From Fimbriimonadaceae bacterium (GTDB taxonomy: Bacteria; Armatimonadota; Fimbriimonadia; Fimbriimonadales; Fimbriimonadaceae), in assembly GCA_022402505.1 (NCBI GenBank), contig JAKRSE010000301.1:1-9912 (forward strand): 9,912 bases of DNA, written 5' to 3'. The position numbers and the translations under genes were made by a program. This document shows positions 1 through 5,812 of the stretch, piece after piece. The notes below the pieces were generated by a model. The model saw only the letters and a list, made by a program, of their open reading frames with translations. It ran no database searches and had not been told where the DNA came from. The number at the start of each line of letters is the position of its first letter. The first letter of the stretch is position 1.

Positions 1-715
1 CCTTGCTGGCGGCATAGACGATCGGGATGCCCTCCCATTGGTAGGGCGTGTTGAGGCTGCTGGAAACGTGGCTGTAGAACTCCCAGGAGGTTCCGACGCC
101 GGGGAAGACCAGGAGTCCGGGAGGGTCGGCCGTCATTCGCTGGGCGAAGAGCCAGGAGGCCCCGCCGCCGATGAACTTGTGGATGTAGACCCGGCTGTTC
201 CAGAGCTTCTGGAGCTGCACGTCGTTCCAGCCGAACCCGTCATAGAAGTTGTTGAAGGCCATCGGGAAGGCGAGTTCGCCGATCTCCACCGTCCGACGGC
301 CGGGGTTGTGCAGCTCCAGATCCCAGACGATGTGGGGAAGGCCCTCGTTGACCTCCTTGAAGGTGCCGAAGCCTTCGATCAGCCCCTCCAACTGGCTGAA
401 GAAGTATTCGAACTTCACCTGACCCGGGGCGCCGGGCCATTCTTCGTCCTGAATGTGGCGGGCCCGGACGTTGCGGCCGAGCATCCAGGGCTCCTTGGGA
501 TCGGTGCGCGCGCCGATGAGGATCGTTCCGGGGAGATAGTCGTCGGCCGCCTCCTCTCCGAACTGGATCGGAGGCAGGACGAACTGAAACTCTTCGCCTT
601 CCTCGGCCAGGTTCGGATCACCCGCCCAGAGGTGGACGATCCGGCCGCCCGTGCCGAACTCCAGGGTCAACAGTGTGCCCGTCAGTTCCGGAAGATCGTC
701 TTCGAAGGGGTCCAT
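1..715 (-). CDS. Uncharacterised protein, N-terminal part (partial; possibly DUF5695-like)
   Basis: The minus strand stays open from an ATG at 715 to the left edge, giving 238 codons with no stop, so the C-terminus is outside the window. The protein begins MDPFEDDLPELTGTLL and has no signal peptide or membrane segment at its start. It is rich in aromatic residues and in Gly/Asp/Asn turns, with short alternating hydrophobic stretches such as FGTGGRIVHLWAGDP, VWDLELHNPGRRTVEIGELA and NNFYDGFGWNDVQ, as in beta-sandwich domains of carbohydrate-active proteins. From memory it resembles large bacterial proteins annotated DUF5695 (six-hairpin glycosidase-like), but I cannot confirm that, and no catalytic residues can be named. 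The start is the only ATG, GTG or TTG in this frame after the preceding gene's stop; the Shine-Dalgarno is weak. It lies 52 nt downstream of the antiporter gene on the same strand, so it is probably the last gene of that transcript. Confidence 0.8.
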   Translation of the reverse strand, partial: MDPFEDDLPELTGTLLTLEFGTGGRIVHLWAGDPNLAEEGEEFQFVLPPIQFGEEAADDYLPGTILIGARTDPKEPWMLGRNVRARHIQDEEWPGAPGQVKFEYFFSQLEGLIEGFGTFKEVNEGLPHIVWDLELHNPGRRTVEIGELAFPMAFNNFYDGFGWNDVQLQKLWNSRVYIHKFIGGGASWLFAQRMTADPPGLLVFPGVGTSWEFYSHVSSSLNTPYQWEGIPIVYAASK

Positions 716-767
716 GCCTTGCCGGCGCGAGGTTACCTGCGGGCCGGTTGCGCCGGCTCGTTGGGTT

Positions 768-2432
768 CTACGGGGTTTCTCGGGCGGGGAGAATCTCATC
801 CGAGCCGGCCCACCGCCCGAGCGTTGTGCCGACCATCTTCTCTTCGTCCACCACAAAGTCAGCGCCGGCGATGTCCAGGAGGTCGCTGGCGTGGTGGTAG
901 CGGCTCCGGGCCACCACGATCAGCCCCGGGGCGAGGGACTTGAGGACTCCGACGACGGTCTGGGCCGTCCGCCAATCCGGCAGGGCGGCGACGGCCGATC
1001 GGGCCCGATCGACCCCGGCCGCCGTGAGGATTTCATGGCTGGTGGCGTCGCCGATCATCGCCTTGTACCCTCGCTGCTCGGCCAGGCTGACCAGGGGCGG
1101 GGCGTAGTCGATCACAAGGACGCTCATCGAGGTCCTTCGCAGGGTGGCGGCTGCGGCCTGGCCGGCATCTCCGAAGCCGATGACGATGGCATGGCCGCTG
1201 AGGCCCGCCACCCGGCTCTGCTCACGCTCGCCCCCGGCCAGCTTGCGGGCGGGAACGATACGCTTGGCGATCCGGCGGGCCAGCGAGGCGGCGTTCCCGG
1301 CCAGGAAGGGGGTCAGCAGGATGGTCAGGACGGTCGAGCTGACCAGAAACTGGAGCACGTCGCGGGAGAAGAGGTTGTTGGCGACGGCGATGCCGGCCAA
1401 GACGAAGCTGAACTCGCCGACCTGGGCGAGGCAGAGCGATGCGGCCAGGCTTTCCAGGATCGACGACCGGAACGGGCGGAGCGTGGCGTAGTGAACCAGG
1501 ACCTTCAAGACCGCCATCCCCAGCCCTCCCGCCAGAACCAGAGCGGCGTTCTGCATCACCCAGGAGGCATCCACCAGAAGCCCGATGCTGACGAAGAAGA
1601 AGGTCACGAACAGGGTGCGAAGGGGCAGGACATCGGCTCGGAGCTGGTCGCTGTAGCGGCTCGTTGCGAGGAGGATTCCGGCGAAGAAGGCCCCGAGGGC
1701 GGGCGAGATCTTGAGTTCGTGTGCCGCCCAGGTGGCCCCGATGCAGGTCACCGTCCCCATGATGATCGGGAGTTCACGGTTCTTGGCGACGATCCGGTCA
1801 TCCAGGAGCCGGGGCACCACGAGGGACACGAAGAGGGTCAGCCCGATGACCAGTCCCACCGTCTTGAGAAGGGCCAGACCGAATCCCGAGGCCATCTCGC
1901 CGAGGCCCCCACCCTGGCCGAGCAACGTGACCAGCAACACCAGCGGAACCAGGGCGATGTCTTGAACCAGCAGAATGCCCAGGGTGGTTCGTCCGTGTCC
2001 GGCGTCCAGGTCGTTCCGGTCCTTGAGAACCCGCAGGACGACCGCCGTCGAGCCCAGGCTGACTGCCGCGCCCAGGGCGATTCCGGAGGTCAACCCCAGG
2101 CCCGCCAGCTGACCCGCCCCAGCCCCAAGCAGACAGAAGAGGAGGATGGACAGGGCCGCCGCCGCCGCCGGCCTCCAGCCAAGGGCCAGGAGATCCTTGA
2201 CCGAGAACTCCAGACCGATCGCAAAGAGGAGCAGGGCGACGCCGATCTCGGCGATCATCCGGGCGGCGTCGGTCGAATCGACCAGCCGAAGCACGGTCGG
2301 GCCGATGACCACCCCGGCCACCAGACACCCGGCGATCCAGGAGAGCTTCAGCCGTTCAAAGACCAGGCCGAAGACCAGGGCCGACGAAAGCACAACCAGA
2401 ATGTCGAGAATGACCTTCCAGCCGCCATCCAT
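768..2432 (-). CDS. CPA2-family (KefB/KefC-like) monovalent cation:proton antiporter with RCK domain
   Basis: The product is a 554-residue inner-membrane antiporter expected to exchange K+ or Na+ for H+. Residues 7 to about 385 form some 12 hydrophobic segments of the Na_H_Exchanger domain. Family signatures are LLVQDIALVPLVLL (154-167, with the conserved Gln-Asp), GAFFAGILLATSRYSDQLR (247-265) and AQVGEFSFVLAG (336-347). A soluble C-terminal TrkA_N/RCK domain starts at about 413: HAIVIGFGDAGQ holds the GxGxxG nucleotide loop (419-424), Asp442 ends strand beta-2, and GDATSHEIL (461-469) is a typical later RCK motif. The protein ends after TrkA_N with no TrkA_C domain, as in KefB and KefC. No KefF- or KefG-like ancillary oxidoreductase lies beside it, so glutathione gating cannot be assumed. 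The gene begins 18 nt after the epimerase gene and lacks a clear Shine-Dalgarno, suggesting coupled translation. The family is certain; ion specificity is not. Confidence 0.93.
   Translation of the reverse strand: MDGGWKVILDILVVLSSALVFGLVFERLKLSWIAGCLVAGVVIGPTVLRLVDSTDAARMIAEIGVALLLFAIGLEFSVKDLLALGWRPAAAAALSILLFCLLGAGAGQLAGLGLTSGIALGAAVSLGSTAVVLRVLKDRNDLDAGHGRTTLGILLVQDIALVPLVLLVTLLGQGGGLGEMASGFGLALLKTVGLVIGLTLFVSLVVPRLLDDRIVAKNRELPIIMGTVTCIGATWAAHELKISPALGAFFAGILLATSRYSDQLRADVLPLRTLFVTFFFVSIGLLVDASWVMQNAALVLAGGLGMAVLKVLVHYATLRPFRSSILESLAASLCLAQVGEFSFVLAGIAVANNLFSRDVLQFLVSSTVLTILLTPFLAGNAASLARRIAKRIVPARKLAGGEREQSRVAGLSGHAIVIGFGDAGQAAAATLRRTSMSVLVIDYAPPLVSLAEQRGYKAMIGDATSHEILTAAGVDRARSAVAALPDWRTAQTVVGVLKSLAPGLIVVARSRYHHASDLLDIAGADFVVDEEKMVGTTLGRWAGSDEILPARETP
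2155..2170. repeat. Short GCC trinucleotide tract
   Basis: Five GCC units in a row encode an uninterrupted Ala run (residues 89-93) in the membrane part of the antiporter. Five units is short, and in so GC-rich a genome such tracts arise by chance. It could vary in length by replication slippage without breaking the reading frame. Confidence 0.4.
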
Positions 2433-2450
2433 GCCGTAGATTCTGACCGA

Positions 2451-3410
2451 TCAAGCCGAGTCGGTGGTCCAGGCTTGGGGGGATTCGGTGTCCAGGGAGG
2501 CGAGAGTCTGGTCCAGGTCGGTCCAGCGGAACCGGAAGCCGAGCGAGACGGGCATGAACGGCACGACCCGCTGACTGCCCAGCACCAGGTCCGCTTCCAG
2601 GCCGATGACCTTCATCATCGCCCGGACCGCGAACTCGGGCGCCGGCGGTACGAAGGGGCGCCCGAAGGCCCGGCGGAAGGCCGCCATCAGCTCCGAATTG
2701 GTCGCCGGAGCGGGGGCGCAGCCGTTCAGCGGACCGGAAATCCGGTTCTCCAGAGCCCAGAGGAACATCGCCGCGACATCCTCCACATGGATCCAGGCGA
2801 CATGCTGGCGGCCGGAGCCCAATGCCGATCCGGCGAAAAGCTTGGTCACCTTCGAGAGCATCGGATAGGCTCCGCCACCCTGGCCGAGCACGAAGCCGAC
2901 CCGGACCCGGCTGAGGACCGTACCCGGCAGATCGAAGCCCGTCTGCGCCGCCTCCCACGCCTGGCACACCCGGCCCAGAAAGTCGTCCGCCGCCGGGGCC
3001 CCTTCCGAGACCTCCCGGTCGCGGGTGTCGCCATACCAGCCGACCGCCGAGGCGTTCACCCACGATTTCGGCGGGTTCTGGCAGGCCAGAATCGCCTCTC
3101 CGATCGCGCGGGTGCTCTCGACCCGGCTGTTCAGAATCTCCTGCATGACCGTCGGAGTCCAGCGACCCATCACCGGGCGGCCGGAGAGATTGATGACGCC
3201 CTCCGCACCCTCCAGGGCCTCGCGAAGCCGGTCGGTGGCAACCGGGTCCCCGGGACGGCCGGACCAGACGACGACCTCATCGGCGAAGGGAATGCTCTGA
3301 TTTCGGCGGCTGAGGGCGACGGTCGTCCAGCCGGCCTCCTTGGCCTGCCGAAGGATCTCGCGGCCGATGAAGCCGGAGCCTCCGGCCACCACGATGCGGC
3401 CTCGACTCAT
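2451..3410 (-). CDS. TIGR01777-type NAD(P)-dependent epimerase/oxidoreductase (YfcH-like)
   Basis: With the start chosen here the protein has 319 residues, close to the roughly 300 of the family. It is an atypical short-chain dehydrogenase with a Rossmann fold: GGSGFIG (10-16) is the nucleotide-binding loop, INLSGRPVMGRWT follows beta-4, NASAVGWYG carries the active-site Ser and Tyr region typical of TIGR01777, then RVRVGFVLGQGGGA and WIHVEDVA. The C-terminal part, from about LNGCAPAPATNSELM through LVLGSQRVVP, matches the DUF1731 tail of this family. Its substrate is unknown; E. coli YfcH has no assigned reaction. An in-frame ATG at 3428 is possible, but the ATG at 3410 is preferred because it overlaps the ubiX stop as ATGA and follows a GGAGG at 3419-3415. 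That arrangement implies translational coupling with ubiX. Confidence 0.92.
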   Translation of the reverse strand: MSRGRIVVAGGSGFIGREILRQAKEAGWTTVALSRRNQSIPFADEVVVWSGRPGDPVATDRLREALEGAEGVINLSGRPVMGRWTPTVMQEILNSRVESTRAIGEAILACQNPPKSWVNASAVGWYGDTRDREVSEGAPAADDFLGRVCQAWEAAQTGFDLPGTVLSRVRVGFVLGQGGGAYPMLSKVTKLFAGSALGSGRQHVAWIHVEDVAAMFLWALENRISGPLNGCAPAPATNSELMAAFRRAFGRPFVPPAPEFAVRAMMKVIGLEADLVLGSQRVVPFMPVSLGFRFRWTDLDQTLASLDTESPQAWTTDSA

Positions 3411-4009
3411 TCCGCCTCCACCATCCACTGCCGCTGGAGCTTCTGCTGCACGCCGAGATTCTGAAGGATTCGGGCCACCACCGTGTCGGCCAGGTCCTCC
3501 ATGCTCTTCGGTCGGTCGTACCAGGCGGGGCAGGCGGGGAGGATCGTCGCCCCGGCTTCGGCCAGAGTCGCCATGTTGCGGATCATGATGAGGTTCCAGG
3601 GCATCTCGCGGGGGACGAGAATCAGCTTTCGGCCCTCCTTCAGGCAGACGTCGGCGGCCCGAGTGGTCAGGTCGTTGCTGATTCCGTGGGCGATCCGGCC
3701 CGCCGTGCCCATGCTGCAGGGGACGATGACCATGCCGTCGTGGCGAAACGAACCGCTGGCCGGCGGCGTGAAGAAGGAGGTCTCATCCACCAGCTTGATG
3801 TTCGGCAGGTCCCGCCCGAGCCAGGGCTCCGTTCGGAAGTCCTTCTTGGAGATCGGCGTGCCGAGTTCGGTCAGGGCCACATCGATGGCCTGGCGGCTGA
3901 GGGTCAGGTAGATTTCTTCGTACACCTCCGCCGCCTGGATCAGAAACCGCTGAGCGTAGATCGCTCCGCTGGCTCCGGTCACGGCCACCACGAGTCTGCC
4001 GGTCGACAT
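3407..4009 (-). CDS. ubiX: UbiX-family flavin prenyltransferase
   Basis: UbiX joins a dimethylallyl group to reduced FMN to make prenylated FMN, the cofactor of UbiD-type (de)carboxylases used in quinone synthesis and aromatic acid metabolism. The 200-residue length suits the family (about 190-210). Visible signatures are VTGASGAIYA (10-19, FMN phosphate and Ser), PASGSF (83-88), VPCSMGTAGRIAHGISND (96-113), the LVPREMPWN stretch with Arg134 and Glu135, and PAWYDRP (161-167) followed by Arg180, matching the Tyr and Arg residues that bind the prenyl phosphate. An in-frame TAA lies two codons before the ATG, so the start cannot move upstream. No ubiD lies in the window. It is the first gene of the minus-strand block and diverges from a membrane glycosyltransferase gene only 38 nt away. 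Confidence 0.96.
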   Translation of the reverse strand: MSTGRLVVAVTGASGAIYAQRFLIQAAEVYEEIYLTLSRQAIDVALTELGTPISKKDFRTEPWLGRDLPNIKLVDETSFFTPPASGSFRHDGMVIVPCSMGTAGRIAHGISNDLTTRAADVCLKEGRKLILVPREMPWNLIMIRNMATLAEAGATILPACPAWYDRPKSMEDLADTVVARILQNLGVQQKLQRQWMVEAE

Positions 4010-4047
4010 GTCGGCTTACTCTACGTGATCGCTCCCCCCTCGTGCCT
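4010..4047. promoter_or_regulatory. Very short divergent intergenic region
   Basis: Both operon-like blocks start from this 38-nt gap. It holds a run of six C (4034-4039) and no convincing -35/-10 pair on either strand. Neither adjoining gene has a clear Shine-Dalgarno within it. The promoters must therefore overlap, lie inside the opposite gene's 5' end, or yield leaderless or nearly leaderless mRNAs. That regulation acts here is inferred only from the divergent layout. Confidence 0.3.
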
Positions 4048-5397
4048 ATGGATGAGTCGCCCGGTCCCCGCATTCCCGATCTGAAGCCGGGTCCGGCTCT
4101 GGTCGGCCTGATCGCGGCGATGCTGGTGGGCCTTCTTCTGCGGATGGCCTTCACCCTGGCCGTCTCCACTCAGCCCGTCACCGACTTTGCCTGGTACATG
4201 GATCGGGCGCGGGAGATCGCCGAAGGCCTGGGCTACCAGGTGGACGGGCGCGCCACCGCCTATTGGCCGGTCGGATGGCCCGGGGCCTTGGGGTTCCTCT
4301 TTCGCATCTTCGGCGACGGGTTGGAGGTCGCCAAGGCCTTCAACCTGCTCATGACCTTTCTGGCGATTCCGCTGACCTTTTGGGTGGCGGAGGCGCTGTT
4401 TCGGTCGCGGACGGTGGCGGTGGCGGCGGCCTGGATCATCGCCCTCCATCCATCCTTCGTGGCCTACAGCGGAATTCTCGCCTCGGAGCCGGTGTTCACC
4501 GCCTTGGTGCTGCTCGGCCTTCTCTGGACGCTGCGGGCTCGGGGGCGGCTGCGGATGGCCCTGCTGGCGGGTGCGGTCTTCGGGTTGGCGGTTCTGGTTC
4601 GGCCTCAGGCGGCGCTGCTTCCGCTGCTGGCGGTCGCCGGGCTGCTGATGGGCGACGGCGAAGGGCGGGAGCGGCTGAGGCCCGGAGTTCTGGTCTACGG
4701 CCTCATCCTAGGCGGCGGCCTGGTGGTTCTGCCCTGGATCGGCCGGAACTTCGACGTCTTCGGCGAGCCCGTCTTTGTCAGCACCAACGGCGGAGACAAT
4801 CTGCTCATCGGCCACTCGCCCCACTCCGAAGGGCGTTGGCGCAATCCGGACCTCTGCGGCCTGGCGCGGCCGCCGGAGATGTCCGAGATCGAACGGGACC
4901 GCGCCGCCCGCGAGCACGCCATGAAGAACATCCGCACCCGGCCGGAGGTCTCCCAGCGGCTGATCGTTCCCAAGCTCCAGAACACCTTCCTCCTGACCTC
5001 GGATGCGGCCTACTGGGCGTTCCAGACCGACTCGGACGGCCTGAAGGACCCCGCCGCCGGACCGGACCGAGACCGCTACATCCTCCTGAAGCGGACCTCG
5101 GAGTGGTTCCATCTGGGCCTGCTCAGCCTGGCCGGGATCGGCCTGCTGGTCGGGGCGGCAAGTGCGATTCGAAGGGTGGGCAGGTGGGCCTGGATTCCGC
5201 TGCTCTGGCTGGGCTCGGCCGCCCTGGTGACCGTGGTCTTCTTCGGCAACCCTCGCTTCCTCTTTCCGTTCCTGCCGATGCTGGCGATGCTGGCCGGTCT
5301 CGCCTTCACGGCGCCCAGGCTCCTTGCGAGGGTCGAGGGGGCCGGAGCACCGGACCGGCCGGACGCGGCAGCCGCCGCGACTCCTGAGGCGGATTGA
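4048..5397 (+). CDS. GT-C membrane glycosyltransferase (PMT_2/ArnT-like, GT39/GT83 type)
   Basis: This is a multi-spanning membrane protein of 449 residues that probably transfers a sugar from a polyprenyl-phosphate donor on the periplasmic face. The order of features is that of PMT_2 enzymes: a first membrane helix (about 17-39); an outer loop with an acidic residue in TDFAWYMDRA (Asp46, a candidate catalytic base) and YWPVGWPG (72-79, like the usual PPGYP); SGILASEPVFTALVLLGLLW; several further helices; a soluble stretch of about 115 residues (NGGDNLLIGHSPHSEGRW onward) in the middle; and a late NPRFLFPFLPMLAMLAG helix typical of the family. The acceptor (lipid A, protein or polysaccharide) cannot be told. 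A GTG at 4042 is an equally possible start; neither has a Shine-Dalgarno. The hydrophilic Ala/Pro tail ends at TGA, 53 nt before the next gene. Confidence 0.85.
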   Translation: MDESPGPRIPDLKPGPALVGLIAAMLVGLLLRMAFTLAVSTQPVTDFAWYMDRAREIAEGLGYQVDGRATAYWPVGWPGALGFLFRIFGDGLEVAKAFNLLMTFLAIPLTFWVAEALFRSRTVAVAAAWIIALHPSFVAYSGILASEPVFTALVLLGLLWTLRARGRLRMALLAGAVFGLAVLVRPQAALLPLLAVAGLLMGDGEGRERLRPGVLVYGLILGGGLVVLPWIGRNFDVFGEPVFVSTNGGDNLLIGHSPHSEGRWRNPDLCGLARPPEMSEIERDRAAREHAMKNIRTRPEVSQRLIVPKLQNTFLLTSDAAYWAFQTDSDGLKDPAAGPDRDRYILLKRTSEWFHLGLLSLAGIGLLVGAASAIRRVGRWAWIPLLWLGSAALVTVVFFGNPRFLFPFLPMLAMLAGLAFTAPRLLARVEGAGAPDRPDAAAAATPEAD

Positions 5398-5406
5398 GCG
5401 GTCGGA

Positions 5407-5446
5407 CCTCCAGAATGGCCCGGCCTTGTGCCGAGAATGCTGGAGG
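5407..5446 (+). promoter_or_regulatory. Possible hairpin masking a ribosome binding site
   Basis: The gap between the glycosyltransferase and the small membrane protein contains a perfect 7-nt inverted repeat: CCTCCAG at 5407-5413 and CTGGAGG at 5440-5446. The right arm includes the GGAGG Shine-Dalgarno of the next gene. Inside the 26-nt loop is a second small stem (CGGC 5421-5424 with GCCG 5430-5433). Folding would hide the ribosome binding site. There is no T run, so this is not an intrinsic terminator. Confidence 0.35.
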
Positions 5447-5450
5447 GAGA

Positions 5451-5786
5451 ATGCTGAACTCGGAAGTCTGGACCCGGCAACGGGACATGCACGGCGAGAT
5501 GGCCGACCGATTGTGCCGGCCGATCCTGGAAGGTCGTCGGGCGGTGAATCAGGCCTGCTGGGCCGACCGGAACAACTGGGTCTTCGGGTTCTACTTCGGA
5601 GCGGAGGATTCCCGGCTCTGGGTGCCGCGCATGAGGCGGGGCGAGCCGGATGACGACGTGCGGGTGCTCAACTTCGCCCACCCCCTGGGCCGACCGGCGA
5701 GCCGGATTCTCCTTCTTGCCTACCTCATCGGGGGAATCTTCTTCGGACTCCTGATCTCCAGCCTGTTTCGGTTCTTCGGCGCGTGA
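5451..5786 (+). CDS. Small C-terminally anchored membrane protein with DUF5808-like motif
   Basis: The product is 111 residues of unknown function. Residues 1-45 are hydrophilic (MLNSEVWTRQRDMHGEMADR onward). Then comes WVFGFYFGAEDSRLWVPRM (43-61) and, after an acidic turn, VLNFAHPLG (72-80). This resembles the DUF5808 pattern as I remember it: an aromatic residue, an Asp-containing turn, a VP dipeptide, then LNFA. A single strong membrane helix follows at about 84-108, leaving only a few residues after it, so the bulk of the protein is probably cytoplasmic and tail-anchored. The ATG at 5451 is chosen because GGAGG at 5442-5446 precedes it; a TTG at 5394 overlapping the glycosyltransferase stop has no such site and would add a non-conserved-looking basic leader. 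It sits between a glycosyltransferase and ppc, which does not suggest a role. Confidence 0.75.
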   Translation: MLNSEVWTRQRDMHGEMADRLCRPILEGRRAVNQACWADRNNWVFGFYFGAEDSRLWVPRMRRGEPDDDVRVLNFAHPLGRPASRILLLAYLIGGIFFGLLISSLFRFFGA

Positions 5787-5801
5787 CCTTTTGGGTACGG
5801 T

Positions 5802-5807
5802 GAAGGG
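5802..5807 (+). promoter_or_regulatory. Ribosome binding site deciding the ppc start
   Basis: GAAGGG at 5802-5807 is followed by 5 nt and an ATG at 5813. An in-frame GTG at 5807 overlaps this site and has no room for a ribosome binding site of its own, so the ATG is preferred. Confidence 0.6.
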
Positions 5808-5812
5808 TGCTG

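Noticed and set aside
743..757. 5-bp stem (GCCGG/CCGGC) between the antiporter and the left-edge gene, considered as a terminator
   Set aside because: The stem is short and there is no T run after it on the minus strand; such stems are frequent by chance at this G+C.
38..943. Plus-strand open frame of 301 codons
   Set aside because: It is antisense to the partial left-edge protein and the end of the antiporter. The minus-strand translation has the better protein-like composition and an intact frame to the window edge.
651..3464. Plus-strand open frame of 937 codons
   Set aside because: It lies opposite the epimerase and antiporter genes and parts of their neighbours. Its translation is a low-complexity Gly/Arg/Asp/Gln/His mix with no domain, while the minus strand encodes two clear protein families plus the start of a third gene. 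It is a by-product of GC-rich third codon positions.
4263..5387. Alternative plus-strand frame of 374 codons inside the glycosyltransferase
   Set aside because: Its product is Arg/Gly/Ala-rich without helices or motifs, whereas the overlapping frame encodes a coherent multi-spanning GT-C enzyme.
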